Source: Photorhabdus sp. CRCIA-P01 (lineage in GTDB: Bacteria; Pseudomonadota; Gammaproteobacteria; Enterobacterales; Enterobacteriaceae). From it: DNA of 64,000 nucleotides. Location of the stretch: the NCBI RefSeq assembly GCF_003545805.1, contig NZ_NMQR01000006.1, positions 1 through 64,000 on the forward strand, given 5' to 3'. The translations under genes were made by a program, and so were the position numbers. This document shows, in pieces, positions 55,753-64,000 of the stretch (position 1 is the stretch's first letter; each line of letters begins with the position of its first letter). The notes beneath the pieces are model-generated. The model saw only the letters and a list, made by a program, of their open reading frames with translations, had not been told where the DNA came from and made no database searches.

Positions 55753-57888
55753 TCAATTATCCTTTTTTATGTTCTCAATTTCCGCCTCTGAAATAACCTC
55801 CGGCTGCTCAATAGGGAAAACAGGCAGCGCTTGCAATAATCTTGGGCCATACCTTTTACTCAGTAAGCGCTTGTCATAAATCACCACATCACCATAGCAT
55901 TCATGACTACGGATAAGTCTTCCTACTTGCTGAATAAGACTAAAAGAAGCGCTTGGTAAACTCTGTACTTCAAAAGGATAACGTTTGAGTGATTTCAACC
56001 ACTCGCTTTCAGTAATAATGACCGGATTATTGACCGGCGGAAATGAGATTTTTTGAATGTGAACTTGGGACAGATAATCACCCTTTAAATCCAAACCTTC
56101 CGCAAAAGATTGCAATCCAACCAATACGCTACATTGCCCTTCGTTGATACGCTGACAATGAGTTTCCACTAACCGATAACGTGGCTGATCCCCCTGCACC
56201 AATAACATCAAGCGTAAATCTGTCACATAAGAGAGAAAGATATCCATCGCCCTCTGACTGCTGAACAATATCAACATACCTTTATGTTGCTGCCTCAGCA
56301 ATTGAGCCCTGAAATAACACGCCATCTCTTGCAAATGAGCAGTTTCATTGTGCAGTGTCGGCTCCAATGACATTTTGGGAATAATCAGTTTGCCCTGCTG
56401 CCTATGATCAAAAGGTGATGACAATGTAACAAAACGGTCGCCTGCTTTTTCAGTTAACCCAGTCAACTCCTGAATACGGGAAAAACTATTCAGAGAACAA
56501 AGCGTTGCCGATGTCACAACCACATGAGGAATGCTACTCCAAAGCAGTTGATTAAGCTGTTCGCTGACTCTGATACCGGCACAATGGAAGTAGAGGTGCG
56601 ACTGATTTTTCTCATCACGGCGTCTAAGCCATTTTGATACCGGTGCACTGGATGACTCTTCCAACGCTGCCAAGCGCCACAGCTTAGTCATATTTTCAAA
56701 ATATCCCAGCGTACGACTGGTATGCAAAATAGACCGATGCAATCTGACAATATCCTGTTTAGCCGTCCTCTCAGTCAAATCATTCAGTATCGCTTCTGCC
56801 AGACCCCGTAAACCGTCGGTCAATTTAAATAGCTGCTGGCAGCAAAGTAGCAAGTTATCCGGTAATTTACCCATTCCGAACAAATACTCATCTACTTCAT
56901 TCTTTTCAGGTAAAAGCGCCTGAGTGATCATTGCGAGCTCTCTAAAGCACTCCCGTAGTTTTTCACTATGCTCATTCAGGCAACTGGCATTCGCTAAGCG
57001 TGGTGGCTTTGCCGGATGGAATTGCACCAGATATTGCTCAACATGACGAACAAAAGTATCTAATTGACCATTAAGTTGAAACAGAGTGATTTCCCCCTCA
57101 ACTTCCAGAGAATCCCTGGCAACATCCGGTATATGGTGTCCTTCGTCGAGTACCAATAATAAATTTTTAGCATCAGGGAGTACCGACTCATTCTCCAATG
57201 CCGCCATCACTAACGCATGGTTAGCGACCACCACATCTACATTATCTATCTCACGGCGAGCAATAAAAAACGGGCAACGATGATAATACTGACAGTTACG
57301 TCCCAGACAATTTGCTTTATCTGTACTCACTTTCGTCCACAAAGCATCAGACAAAGCCAATTTATGGTGATCACGCAATCCATCCCAGGCAAAAGTTGTG
57401 TAATCACTACGCAACCGACGACACAATTCCCTCTCTTCACTACTGGCAAGCTCTGTTTTGTCCTCAACCAAAAACATGAGATCGATCTGCTCACTCTCGG
57501 TTGCACAGATAGCGTCAAGATTACGTGGGCAAACATAACGACCACGACCAAAAGCACCGGTAAATTTCAGATCAGGAATAATTTTACGCAACAGAGGAAG
57601 GTCTTTACTGTAAATCTGATCTTGTAAAGCGACATTCGCCGTACTCACGACCAATGGCTTACTTTCCGCTCTGCTGATAGCAATGCCAGGTAGCAGGTAA
57701 GAAAGGGTTTTACCGATTCCCGTTGGTGCTTCAATAACCAAATGACGCCCTTCCTGATCCGCAAGGGTTTTTGCAACTTCGGCAATCATCTGTCGCTGCG
57801 GAGCACGAGAAATAAAACCATTAATATGTTGAGGTAATGTCTTATACCACTGACTTATCTGATTTTTTATTGAATTGGAAAGTGCCAT
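55753..57888 (-). CDS. dinG: ATP-dependent DNA helicase DinG
   Basis: XPD-like superfamily 2 helicase with an Fe-S cluster that unwinds D-loops, R-loops and DNA-RNA hybrids. The product is 711 residues (E. coli 716). Walker A is EAPTGIGKTLSYLLPG near 50-65, and the helicase DEGH box is VLDEGHHIPDVARD near 248. Fe-S cysteines are CPRNLDAIC near 120 and CLGRNCQYYHRCPFF near 194-208. VVVANHALVMAAL and LLVQGDQPRYRLVE follow. The motif VI-like region is SLPSASFSLIQQVGRLIRSHECYGDVVIYDKR near 650-680. It is transcribed away from the small membrane gene at 58073. Confidence 0.95.
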   Translation of the reverse strand: MALSNSIKNQISQWYKTLPQHINGFISRAPQRQMIAEVAKTLADQEGRHLVIEAPTGIGKTLSYLLPGIAISRAESKPLVVSTANVALQDQIYSKDLPLLRKIIPDLKFTGAFGRGRYVCPRNLDAICATESEQIDLMFLVEDKTELASSEERELCRRLRSDYTTFAWDGLRDHHKLALSDALWTKVSTDKANCLGRNCQYYHRCPFFIARREIDNVDVVVANHALVMAALENESVLPDAKNLLLVLDEGHHIPDVARDSLEVEGEITLFQLNGQLDTFVRHVEQYLVQFHPAKPPRLANASCLNEHSEKLRECFRELAMITQALLPEKNEVDEYLFGMGKLPDNLLLCCQQLFKLTDGLRGLAEAILNDLTERTAKQDIVRLHRSILHTSRTLGYFENMTKLWRLAALEESSSAPVSKWLRRRDEKNQSHLYFHCAGIRVSEQLNQLLWSSIPHVVVTSATLCSLNSFSRIQELTGLTEKAGDRFVTLSSPFDHRQQGKLIIPKMSLEPTLHNETAHLQEMACYFRAQLLRQQHKGMLILFSSQRAMDIFLSYVTDLRLMLLVQGDQPRYRLVETHCQRINEGQCSVLVGLQSFAEGLDLKGDYLSQVHIQKISFPPVNNPVIITESEWLKSLKRYPFEVQSLPSASFSLIQQVGRLIRSHECYGDVVIYDKRLLSKRYGPRLLQALPVFPIEQPEVISEAEIENIKKDN

Positions 57889-58072
57889 TGGATTCTACTA
57901 CCATGAAATCGGAGCGCTATTGTCCCACAGAGCAAAAATGAAATCAGCTTCATACCGAGACAACAATCGGTCAACCCACAATTTAATTCCACATTCGTTA
58001 AATTAGTGAGCATCTTGTCAGCTATTCAGAACGCTATATACTGCCTATTTTCTACAACACCTGAGAACAATA

Positions 58073-58228
58073 ATGAAAAAGCTCCTTATCATTTTCATCG
58101 CTATCTTTGCATTTGGTTCAATTGGCGGCGTATTCTTGGCGGGCCTTAATATGTATACCCGTTCAACCACACCGATAGAATCACCAACCAGTCAACAACA
58201 AGAAACCACCACGGCGCCGGTACAATAA
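58073..58228 (+). CDS. Tiny membrane protein (51 residues)
   Basis: Frame of 51 codons encoding one N-terminal hydrophobic segment (KKLLIIFIAIFAFGSIGGVF) and a hydrophilic Thr/Pro/Gln tail of about 25 residues ending TTAPVQ. This is a typical small single-pass or lipid-adjacent protein. The ribosome site (GAGAACAA) is weak. It lies upstream of sseA on the same strand and downstream of divergent dinG. I recognise the general type but not a named family. Confidence 0.55.
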   Translation: MKKLLIIFIAIFAFGSIGGVFLAGLNMYTRSTTPIESPTSQQQETTTAPVQ

Positions 58229-58295
58229 CAATAGCGGACCGTGACATTGACTTATCTTTGTATCTAATTCATTTTCGTATCAAGTGAGGGATTCC

Positions 58296-59132
58296 ATGAA
58301 TAACGCATACTTTGTCACTCCACAATGGTTAAAAGATCATCTTGATGATAAGAATCTTGTCATCCTTGATGCAACCGCCCCACCACCACCTCAACAGATT
58401 GATTGTCATAAACTTTGGCTGGATACCCATATCCCCAACGCCCAATTTTTTGATTTAGACAAAATTGCCAATCATCAAAGTGGATTACCTCACATGCTGC
58501 CCGACCCGCAAACTTTCAGTCAGGCCGCTGGCGCAATGGGGATCAGTGAAAATCATCTAGTCGTGATTTATGACCAAGGCAATATGTTCTCCGCCCCTCG
58601 TGCATGGTGGACATTTAAGATATTCGGTAGCCGCAACGTCCGTATTCTTGATGGCGGTTTACAAGGCTGGCAACAGGCAGGATTGCCAACAGAATCAGGT
58701 GAAGTGAAACGCAATCCCCAAATCTTTAATACCGATTTCGATGCCAACAAAGTGAAATCCCTGGAACACATTCTGGATGTGCTAAATGATCAACAAACCC
58801 AAATTGTTGATGCCAGAGCAACAGACCGTTTTCAAGCTAAAGCCCCAGAACCGCGTCCTGGATTAAGAATGGGCCATATTCCTGGCAGTAAAAACGTTCC
58901 GTGGACCATGTTGGTAGAGAATGGTCACTTTAAATCAAAAACTGAAATTACAGATATTTTCCATAAGCAAGGCGTCGATTTAAACAAACCGGTTATCGCC
59001 AGTTGTGGATCGGGTATGACTGCTGCCGTTTTAGTATTGAGTTTAGATATCATCGGCAAGAAAGATGTTTATTTATATGATGGATCATGGGCTGAATGGG
59101 GAGCAGACAATACCCTACCACTTGAGAAATAA
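58296..59132 (+). CDS. sseA: 3-mercaptopyruvate sulfurtransferase SseA
   Basis: Two-domain rhodanese that transfers sulfur from 3-mercaptopyruvate; 278 residues from ATG 58296 behind GAGGGA (an upstream in-frame GTG is not used). The N-terminal inactive rhodanese domain has HIPNAQFFDLDKIANHQSGLPHMLP near 45-70 and GGLQGWQQAGLP near 115. The C-terminal domain has DARATDRFQAKAPEPRPGLRMGHIPGSKNVPW near 165-195. The active-site Cys loop is ASCGSGMTAAVL near 230-241. CGSG-type loops define the mercaptopyruvate rather than thiosulfate branch. A partial ERIC follows. Confidence 0.93.
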   Translation: MNNAYFVTPQWLKDHLDDKNLVILDATAPPPPQQIDCHKLWLDTHIPNAQFFDLDKIANHQSGLPHMLPDPQTFSQAAGAMGISENHLVVIYDQGNMFSAPRAWWTFKIFGSRNVRILDGGLQGWQQAGLPTESGEVKRNPQIFNTDFDANKVKSLEHILDVLNDQQTQIVDARATDRFQAKAPEPRPGLRMGHIPGSKNVPWTMLVENGHFKSKTEITDIFHKQGVDLNKPVIASCGSGMTAAVLVLSLDIIGKKDVYLYDGSWAEWGADNTLPLEK

Positions 59133-59140
59133 TTAAATAC

Positions 59141-59168
59141 CATAGGGCATATTCACTCTATGCCCTTT
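59141..59168 (+). terminator. Hairpin after sseA
   Basis: AGGGCATA / TATGCCCT around TTCACTC, followed by TT; it abuts a partial ERIC element. Confidence 0.6.
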
Positions 59169-59203
59169 GCCGCCGCGCTGCGGCTCGAAATCTATTAGGT
59201 ATA
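59167..59203. repeat. ERIC fragment 9
   Basis: Only the last 37 bases of an ERIC element remain (TTGCCGCCGCGCTGCGGC to TTAGGTATA), downstream of sseA. It includes CTGCGGCTCG where full copies have CTGCAACTCG. Confidence 0.8.
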
Positions 59204-59638
59204 GATATATTTTTCAGTAATCAAATAGCATCCAATCAAATAAGTTCCATATCGTTATATTTCATAATTCTATCTATTAATTTCTCAATAAAGATTATCA
59301 TTTATCAATCATAGTTACATAAAATAATCAAACGAACATATTTGTAAATTTAAATATTATTATTATCAACTTAAAATTCAACTCTGTTTTTTATTTGTAA
59401 ATAAGATTAAGATATTATTCCAATAGGGATTGCCTTTAGCGGAAATACATAAGGAGATCAGCACCAAGATGGGTTTAAAACCCATTGATTTTTATCTTGA
59501 ATATTACCCTGCTCCACGTTTTACCACAAAGAAATAAAAATAAAATACCCTTATGCAACGGATTATAAAAAAGTTGAATATTGATACTTTTACCAAAGCA
59601 TAATATCAAAATTTATATTATAAAAATGGAGAGTAAAA
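59204..59638. other. AT-rich gap before the lipase cluster
   Basis: About 430 AT-rich bases. A 22-codon frame at 59469-59537 starts MGLKPIDFYLEYY after a distant AAGGAG and contains a GGGTTTAAAACCC palindrome, but its spacing is poor and I would not call it a gene. Confidence 0.5.
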
Positions 59639-60745
59639 ATGACTATTTCTCTTAAAGATCAAAGAATAAATCTCGCACTCAGCTTTATCAGTGGTGCAGG
59701 GAGTATAATAACTGAAAAACCAGAGCCGACTATGGTTGCAGAAGATATTCAAACATCACTGGAAAAGAGCAGAGTGACAGCCAACAGATTTTCTATTATT
59801 TGGGGCCCCGCCGTTTTTCGCGTTGATAACGGCAATAACACCAAGGGTAATAAGGACGACCACGTTTTATTCATTGTAAAAAATCGCAAGATTCCCCATG
59901 ATTATCGCATCGTTATCCGAGGATCATGGTCTGATGTTAACTGGCAAGTTGAAAATTTTGCTGTACATGAAACAGTAAATTGGTCACTTTGGGATCAGAA
60001 TATTCCTGAAGAATTTAAAGATGCTAAGATTTCTTATGGAACCCATATAGCATTAAACTATATTGTTAATCAAGTAAAAAGTAACAATATTCCTGGATAT
60101 GGAGAATCACTCATCGAAGCAATTAATAAAATTGCTTCGGAAAAAGGCATACATAATATTACCATCACCGGGCACAGTTTGGGTGGTATTCTCTCTTCTA
60201 CCCTTGGATTATATTTAAAACGCTTATACCTTAATAAAGGGAACAATAATATTCGTATTCATGTTTGCTCTTTTGCCAATCCAAATACCGGTAATGATAT
60301 TTTTGCATCTTATATTAAATCTGTTTTTAACGGCACCTTAACAACCAGCTATAAAAGCCATTTTTTAAGGATATATAATCGTAAAGATGTTATTTCCCTC
60401 ATCTGGAATCTGGATGGATTAGAGAAAATCCCAACAATCTATGAACCATTAATTAAATTAGATGAAAAATTAATTAACAGATTTAAAAAGATTGTTCTTC
60501 TCGTGCAAGATAAAGGTTACACCAAACTCACGCCAGATTTACCTTTTACAGCACCTATTGCAGAACTGGATCTCAATAAGCAAGTTGTTTTCCAACATAT
60601 TAAAGCCTATGCCAACCAATATGGCATGAATTTATTGGAGGTTAATGACGGCACTCAACCACCTACTGATGATATTGTGGTTATTAATAGTAATCTATCT
60701 CAAGATATCGTCGCTTATTTCTTACAGATACCGCTGCCTGAATGA
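59639..60745 (+). CDS. Class-3 lipase-like hydrolase, copy 1
   Basis: A 368-residue alpha/beta hydrolase with the lipase class 3 layout. The nucleophile elbow ITGHSLGGILSS puts Ser at 180, the acid is Asp 250 in YNRKDVISLIW, and the His is 320 in VFQHIKAYANQY. The N-terminal lid-like part has ANRFSIIWGPAVFRVDN and DYRIVIRGSWSDVNWQ. No signal peptide is visible. It is the first of three tandem paralogues sharing over 350 aligned positions. Differences at SFANPNTGND (Asn for Ala/Gly) may affect the oxyanion-side loop. The start follows GGAGAG. Substrate unknown; phospholipid or insect-lipid hydrolysis, or an effector role, is inference. Confidence 0.85.
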   Translation: MTISLKDQRINLALSFISGAGSIITEKPEPTMVAEDIQTSLEKSRVTANRFSIIWGPAVFRVDNGNNTKGNKDDHVLFIVKNRKIPHDYRIVIRGSWSDVNWQVENFAVHETVNWSLWDQNIPEEFKDAKISYGTHIALNYIVNQVKSNNIPGYGESLIEAINKIASEKGIHNITITGHSLGGILSSTLGLYLKRLYLNKGNNNIRIHVCSFANPNTGNDIFASYIKSVFNGTLTTSYKSHFLRIYNRKDVISLIWNLDGLEKIPTIYEPLIKLDEKLINRFKKIVLLVQDKGYTKLTPDLPFTAPIAELDLNKQVVFQHIKAYANQYGMNLLEVNDGTQPPTDDIVVINSNLSQDIVAYFLQIPLPE

Positions 60746-60799
60746 CAATATTAATGTCGCATAAATTTATTATGCTTCATCTATATTTTATCTAAACTT

Positions 60800-60827
60800 A
60801 ATGGAGCCTTATTATAAAGACTCCATT
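60800..60827 (+). terminator. Hairpin after lipase copy 1
   Basis: AATGGAG / CTCCATT flanking CCTTATTATAAAGA. It is related to the GGAACCTTT hairpins after copies 2 and 3. The sequence 60828-61030 is AT-rich with no gene. Confidence 0.5.
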
Positions 60828-61103
60828 GAACGATAATTATTTAAACATAATAAAAAACCACTTTTCTCCATATATCACTAGAATATCACTGATTTATAAT
60901 CATTCCAGATTAAATTATTCGCAGAGATAATATCAACGTTATTCATACATTAGTTTCCTTGAGCAAAAACATAATCCAAAAAGATAGTAATAATATTTAA
61001 ATGTAATTATTCAATATATAATCCAATCGTTTATTTTTAATTTCAAAATAAATAATTTATATTTTCGTCAAATAAAATAATATCAAAAAACCTATGTACT
61101 TAT

Positions 61104-61132
61104 TTGACAGATCTGAAAGTTATTATTAACTT
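61104..61132 (+). promoter_or_regulatory. Putative promoter of lipase copy 2
   Basis: TTGACA, 17 bases, then TAACTT. The same pair at the same spacing stands before copy 3 within a conserved stretch (61031-61152 against 62534-62655). Confidence 0.45.
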
Positions 61133-61241
61133 TAAGTTAAATTCTGTTTTTGTCTAAATGGAAGAGCAAAAGAATTAAATCTTGATATTTAGACCGATAC
61201 CTCGCATTAACACTTATTACATGAAAAAATAGGGAGTAAAA

Positions 61242-62360
61242 ATGACTATTTCTCGTGAAGATCAAAAAATAAATCTCGCGCTCAGCTTCGTTATTAACTC
61301 TGGAGGTATAAAAACTAGCAAACCAGAACCGGGCATTGTTTCGGAAAATATCCAAAGATCATTGGAAAGCAGTAAAGCAACAGCAAACAAATTCACTATC
61401 ATTTGGGGACCCGCGGTGTTTCGCGTTGATGACGTTGATGGGAAAAAAAGCGTTATAGATAAAAAGGACGATCATGTTCTATTCATTGCGCAAAATCGCC
61501 ATGACCCAAACGACTATCGCGTGGTTATTCGGGGATCATGGTCCGATATTAACTGGCTTAATGAAGATGTTATTGTCTGTAACACGCAAGATTGGGCACG
61601 ATGGGATTCAAGATCACCCAAAAATGCCAAAATAGCCCATGGAACCGACATGGCATTAGGCTATATTCTTAATCAATTGAAAAGCAACAATCCTCCGGGT
61701 TATGGAGAATCGCTCACTGATGCCATTGATAAAATTGCCCAGAAAGAAGGGGTACAAAACATTACTATTACAGGACACAGTTTAGGAGGCGTGCTATCTT
61801 CTACCATTGGTTTATATCTAAAGAGACGGTATCTTGATAAGGGAAACAACAATATTCGAATTAATGTCTGTGCTTTTGCCGGCCCAACTGCTGGCAACGA
61901 TACTTTCGCATCCTACTCTGAATCTATTTTCAATGATATATCAGTTGTTGGTTATAAAAGTAATTTTCTGAGAATTCATAATAGTATAGATGTCGTTCCC
62001 TTAGCCTGGCATATAAAAGGTTTAGAGGAAGTTAAAGCTATCTATCCAGTGTTAACTGTAACAATTAATGCTCTTATCCTCTCTGTCCTTGATAAGAATT
62101 ACACGCAAATTTTCCCAGATTTCTCTATTCATTCAAAAATCCCAATATCACCAATAGCGTCGTTTGATGATTTACTGGTTAATATTGGCAATCAACATAC
62201 TCATGCCTATACCAAAGAGTATGATATGAGTTTCATCACCATTGATGATAATTTAAACATACCGACTGATTACGATATTGTTGTCATTAATGATAGCCTA
62301 TCCGAAAGTATTGTTGATCTCTTCAAGTTTTTAATCAAGGATAAAATCAGTATCACATAA
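61242..62360 (+). CDS. Class-3 lipase-like hydrolase, copy 2
   Basis: A 372-residue paralogue of copies 1 and 3. Catalytic residues are Ser 180 in ITGHSLGGVLSS, Asp 250 in IHNSIDVVPLAWH and His 319 in NQHTHAYTKEY. VVIRGSWSDINWLNEDVIV and AFAGPTAGNDTFASY are typical. It has a slightly longer linker near residues 63-78 (VDDVDGKKSVIDKKDDHV). There is no signal peptide. The start follows GGGAGTAAAA. Its own putative TTGACA/TAACTT promoter lies about 110 bases upstream, and a hairpin follows at 62399. All catalytic residues are kept, so it is probably active; substrate unknown. Confidence 0.85.
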   Translation: MTISREDQKINLALSFVINSGGIKTSKPEPGIVSENIQRSLESSKATANKFTIIWGPAVFRVDDVDGKKSVIDKKDDHVLFIAQNRHDPNDYRVVIRGSWSDINWLNEDVIVCNTQDWARWDSRSPKNAKIAHGTDMALGYILNQLKSNNPPGYGESLTDAIDKIAQKEGVQNITITGHSLGGVLSSTIGLYLKRRYLDKGNNNIRINVCAFAGPTAGNDTFASYSESIFNDISVVGYKSNFLRIHNSIDVVPLAWHIKGLEEVKAIYPVLTVTINALILSVLDKNYTQIFPDFSIHSKIPISPIASFDDLLVNIGNQHTHAYTKEYDMSFITIDDNLNIPTDYDIVVINDSLSESIVDLFKFLIKDKISIT

Positions 62361-62398
62361 TTTTATATTATTATGTATATTTCTCTCAGAGTATAAAT

Positions 62399-62419
62399 GG
62401 GACCTTTATTAAAGGTTCC
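62399..62419 (+). terminator. Hairpin after lipase copy 2
   Basis: GGACCTTTATTAAAGGTTCC-type palindrome. The same block plus about 18 flanking bases recurs after copy 3. Confidence 0.65.
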
Positions 62420-62606
62420 ATTCATTGCAATAAATTACTTTCCATAAGCAGTATGATATACAAAGTAACTCATATAATCTTTCAAAGATGTAATGATATT
62501 TCGTGTAACTATTTGGCACATCATCTTTATCACTTATTTTTAATTTCATAATAAATAATTTACATGTTGCCAAATAAAATAACATTAAAAAATCCTTTGC
62601 ACACAT

Positions 62607-62635
62607 TTGACATATTCAAAATTCATTATTAACTT
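62607..62635 (+). promoter_or_regulatory. Putative promoter of lipase copy 3
   Basis: TTGACA, 17 bases, TAACTT, matching the arrangement before copy 2 and about 98 bases before the start codon. Confidence 0.45.
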
Positions 62636-62732
62636 TAACTATATTTTCCATTTAAACGTAAGCTTCAAAAAATTAAACCTTGATGTTTTAACCTAAAAAT
62701 CAGATCAACATTTAAAAATGGGAGAGATAAAA

Positions 62733-63818
62733 ATGACTATATCCTGTGAAGAGCAAAAATTAAATCTTGCATTAAGCCTTATTATTAATTCTGGAGAAAT
62801 TTCTGACAAACCAGACAAAATAAAAGTCATTGAATGTGATATTCATAAATCACTTAAGAACAGTAAAGCAACAGCAGATAAATTCTCTATGGTTTGGGGG
62901 CCGGCTATATTCCGTATTGATGAAAAACACCATGACAAAAAATATGATCACGTTGTAATGATTGTGAAAGATATCGATAATCCAAGTGACTATCGCATTG
63001 TCATTCGAGGAACCTGGTCTAGGATTAATGAGATTAATGAAGATCTTCATGTATCTAAAACTGTAGACTGGTCTAACTGGGACACAAATATTCCTCAAGA
63101 ATTTAAAGACGCTAAAATTTCCCATGGAACAGACTTAGCATTAACCTCTCTTATTAATGGCTGTCCTCTTAATGAGGACAATGAACCACTCATCGATAAA
63201 ATTAATAAAATTATCAAAGAAGAAGGGAAAAATAAGATACTGAATATTACCGTCACGGGACATAGTTTGGGCGGTGTACTCGCTTCTACTATTGGCTTAT
63301 ATCTGAAGAGAAAATACCTTAATGAAGGAAACGACAATATTCGTATTCAAGTATGTACTTTTGCAGCCCCAACTGCCGGTAATGATATTTTCGCCTCCTA
63401 TTCCGACTCCGTTTTTAAAGGTACATTAAGCCCTGATTCTTATGAAAGTAATTTTCTAAGAATTCATAATAACCATGACATCGTTCCACTAGCATGGGCT
63501 AAAAATGATTTGAAGAAAATTGAGAAACTCTATCCAATACTAATAATTGGAGTTGAGATTTATATCCACAAAACCCGCCATATAAACTATACCCAACTCT
63601 CCCCAGAGTTCTCTTTTTCAGAGAAGTTAAATAAACATCAAAACTTACTTGATAGTATAGGGTTTCAACATATCAATGCATATCCAAAATATTATCAAAT
63701 GAGTTACAAAGAAATTCATGGCAATTCAACGATACCGACTGGCTGCGATATTGTTGTGATTGATAATAACTTATCTAAACATATTCATAACTGTTTCAGC
63801 TCTCTAATTAAAGATTAG
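62733..63818 (+). CDS. Class-3 lipase-like hydrolase, copy 3
   Basis: A 361-residue paralogue from ATG 62733 (GGGAGAG upstream; an in-frame ATG five codons earlier is not preferred). Catalytic residues are Ser 178 in VTGHSLGGVLASTIG, Asp 249 in IHNNHDIVPLAWA and His 313 in FQHINAYPKYY. FAAPTAGNDIFASYSDSVF and DYRIVIRGTWSRINE are conserved. It differs at its N terminus (SLIINSGEISDKPDKIKVIE) and has a shorter linker. It has its own promoter-like pair and a 3' hairpin nearly identical to copy 2, so the repeat unit includes control signals. Further copies could continue beyond the right edge. Confidence 0.85.
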   Translation: MTISCEEQKLNLALSLIINSGEISDKPDKIKVIECDIHKSLKNSKATADKFSMVWGPAIFRIDEKHHDKKYDHVVMIVKDIDNPSDYRIVIRGTWSRINEINEDLHVSKTVDWSNWDTNIPQEFKDAKISHGTDLALTSLINGCPLNEDNEPLIDKINKIIKEEGKNKILNITVTGHSLGGVLASTIGLYLKRKYLNEGNDNIRIQVCTFAAPTAGNDIFASYSDSVFKGTLSPDSYESNFLRIHNNHDIVPLAWAKNDLKKIEKLYPILIIGVEIYIHKTRHINYTQLSPEFSFSEKLNKHQNLLDSIGFQHINAYPKYYQMSYKEIHGNSTIPTGCDIVVIDNNLSKHIHNCFSSLIKD

Positions 63819-63873
63819 AGCAATATTACATAACCTTACCCTATTGTAATATATTTTCTGATTCATCAGTAAT

Positions 63874-63894
63874 GGAACCTTTATTAAAGGTTCC
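63874..63894 (+). terminator. Hairpin after lipase copy 3
   Basis: Perfect palindrome GGAACCTTTATTAAAGGTTCC-type (10-bp arms), same as after copy 2. Sequence from 63895 to the edge is AT-rich and shows no gene. Confidence 0.65.
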
Positions 63895-64000
63895 ATTCAT
63901 TGCAATAAATTACAATTGAATAGAGTAAATAAATTATTTTTCCTACCTATAACTAATTACAGTAATTCACTATCACTCACTTTTGTAGATACCAATATAT

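Overview
The window is chromosomal DNA from an entomopathogenic enterobacterium, almost certainly Photorhabdus. Two things point there: homologues of the crystalline inclusion proteins CipA and CipB, known as Photorhabdus markers, and at least nine full or partial ERIC repeats scattered between genes. Most genes are close orthologues of E. coli/Yersinia housekeeping genes, in partly conserved order. They are separated by AT-rich gaps carrying small accessory genes. I saw no CRISPR array, tRNA, rRNA, intact insertion sequence or prophage.

Layout. 0-9 kb: sdaC serine transporter, an unknown gene, cipA and cipB in an AT-rich ERIC-bearing stretch, an unknown 284-residue gene, dacC and gstB. 9.3-17.7 kb: yeeZ, then the whole histidine operon hisLGDCBHAFI behind a His-leader attenuator; hisD and hisC are read as one open frame. 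17.7-24.9 kb: a degraded remnant, a lipoprotein 5'-nucleotidase, yiaY, yeaK and a duplicated pair of beta/gamma-crystallin-like genes. 25-35.4 kb: gnd, yegH, the udk-dcd-asmA cluster, and divergent apbC(mrp) and metG. 35.4-37.3 kb: an orphan type VI Hcp gene facing a Tlde1-like L,D-transpeptidase toxin gene, broken by a frameshift, and its probable immunity gene. 37.5-46.7 kb: yohJ-yohK-cdd, maeA, sanA, yeiB, folE, a YjiJ-like MFS transporter and an SDR dehydrogenase. 46.9-59.1 kb: moeA-moeB, ybiT, small unknown genes, a possible cytolysin-like protein, a LOG-family gene, rhtA, a dps remnant cut off at an ERIC element, a PhnA-domain protein, dinG, a tiny membrane protein and sseA. 59.6-63.8 kb: a tandem triplication of class-3-lipase-like genes with duplicated promoters and 3' hairpins.

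How the parts work together. The backbone covers histidine synthesis, nucleotide salvage (cdd, udk, dcd), the pentose phosphate pathway (gnd), malate oxidation (maeA), molybdenum cofactor synthesis (moeAB), folate synthesis (folE), translation (metG, yeaK, ybiT) and envelope maintenance (dacC, sanA, asmA). The accessory genes suit an insect pathogen and nematode symbiont: storage-crystal proteins, duplicated beta-sandwich proteins, lipases, a type VI effector cassette and a possible cytolysin. They occur as lineage-specific duplications, often beside ERIC elements. Three sites show decay or rearrangement: dps (5' two thirds lost), tlde1 (one-base frameshift) and the post-his remnant. All functions are read from sequence recognition alone; no database search was run.
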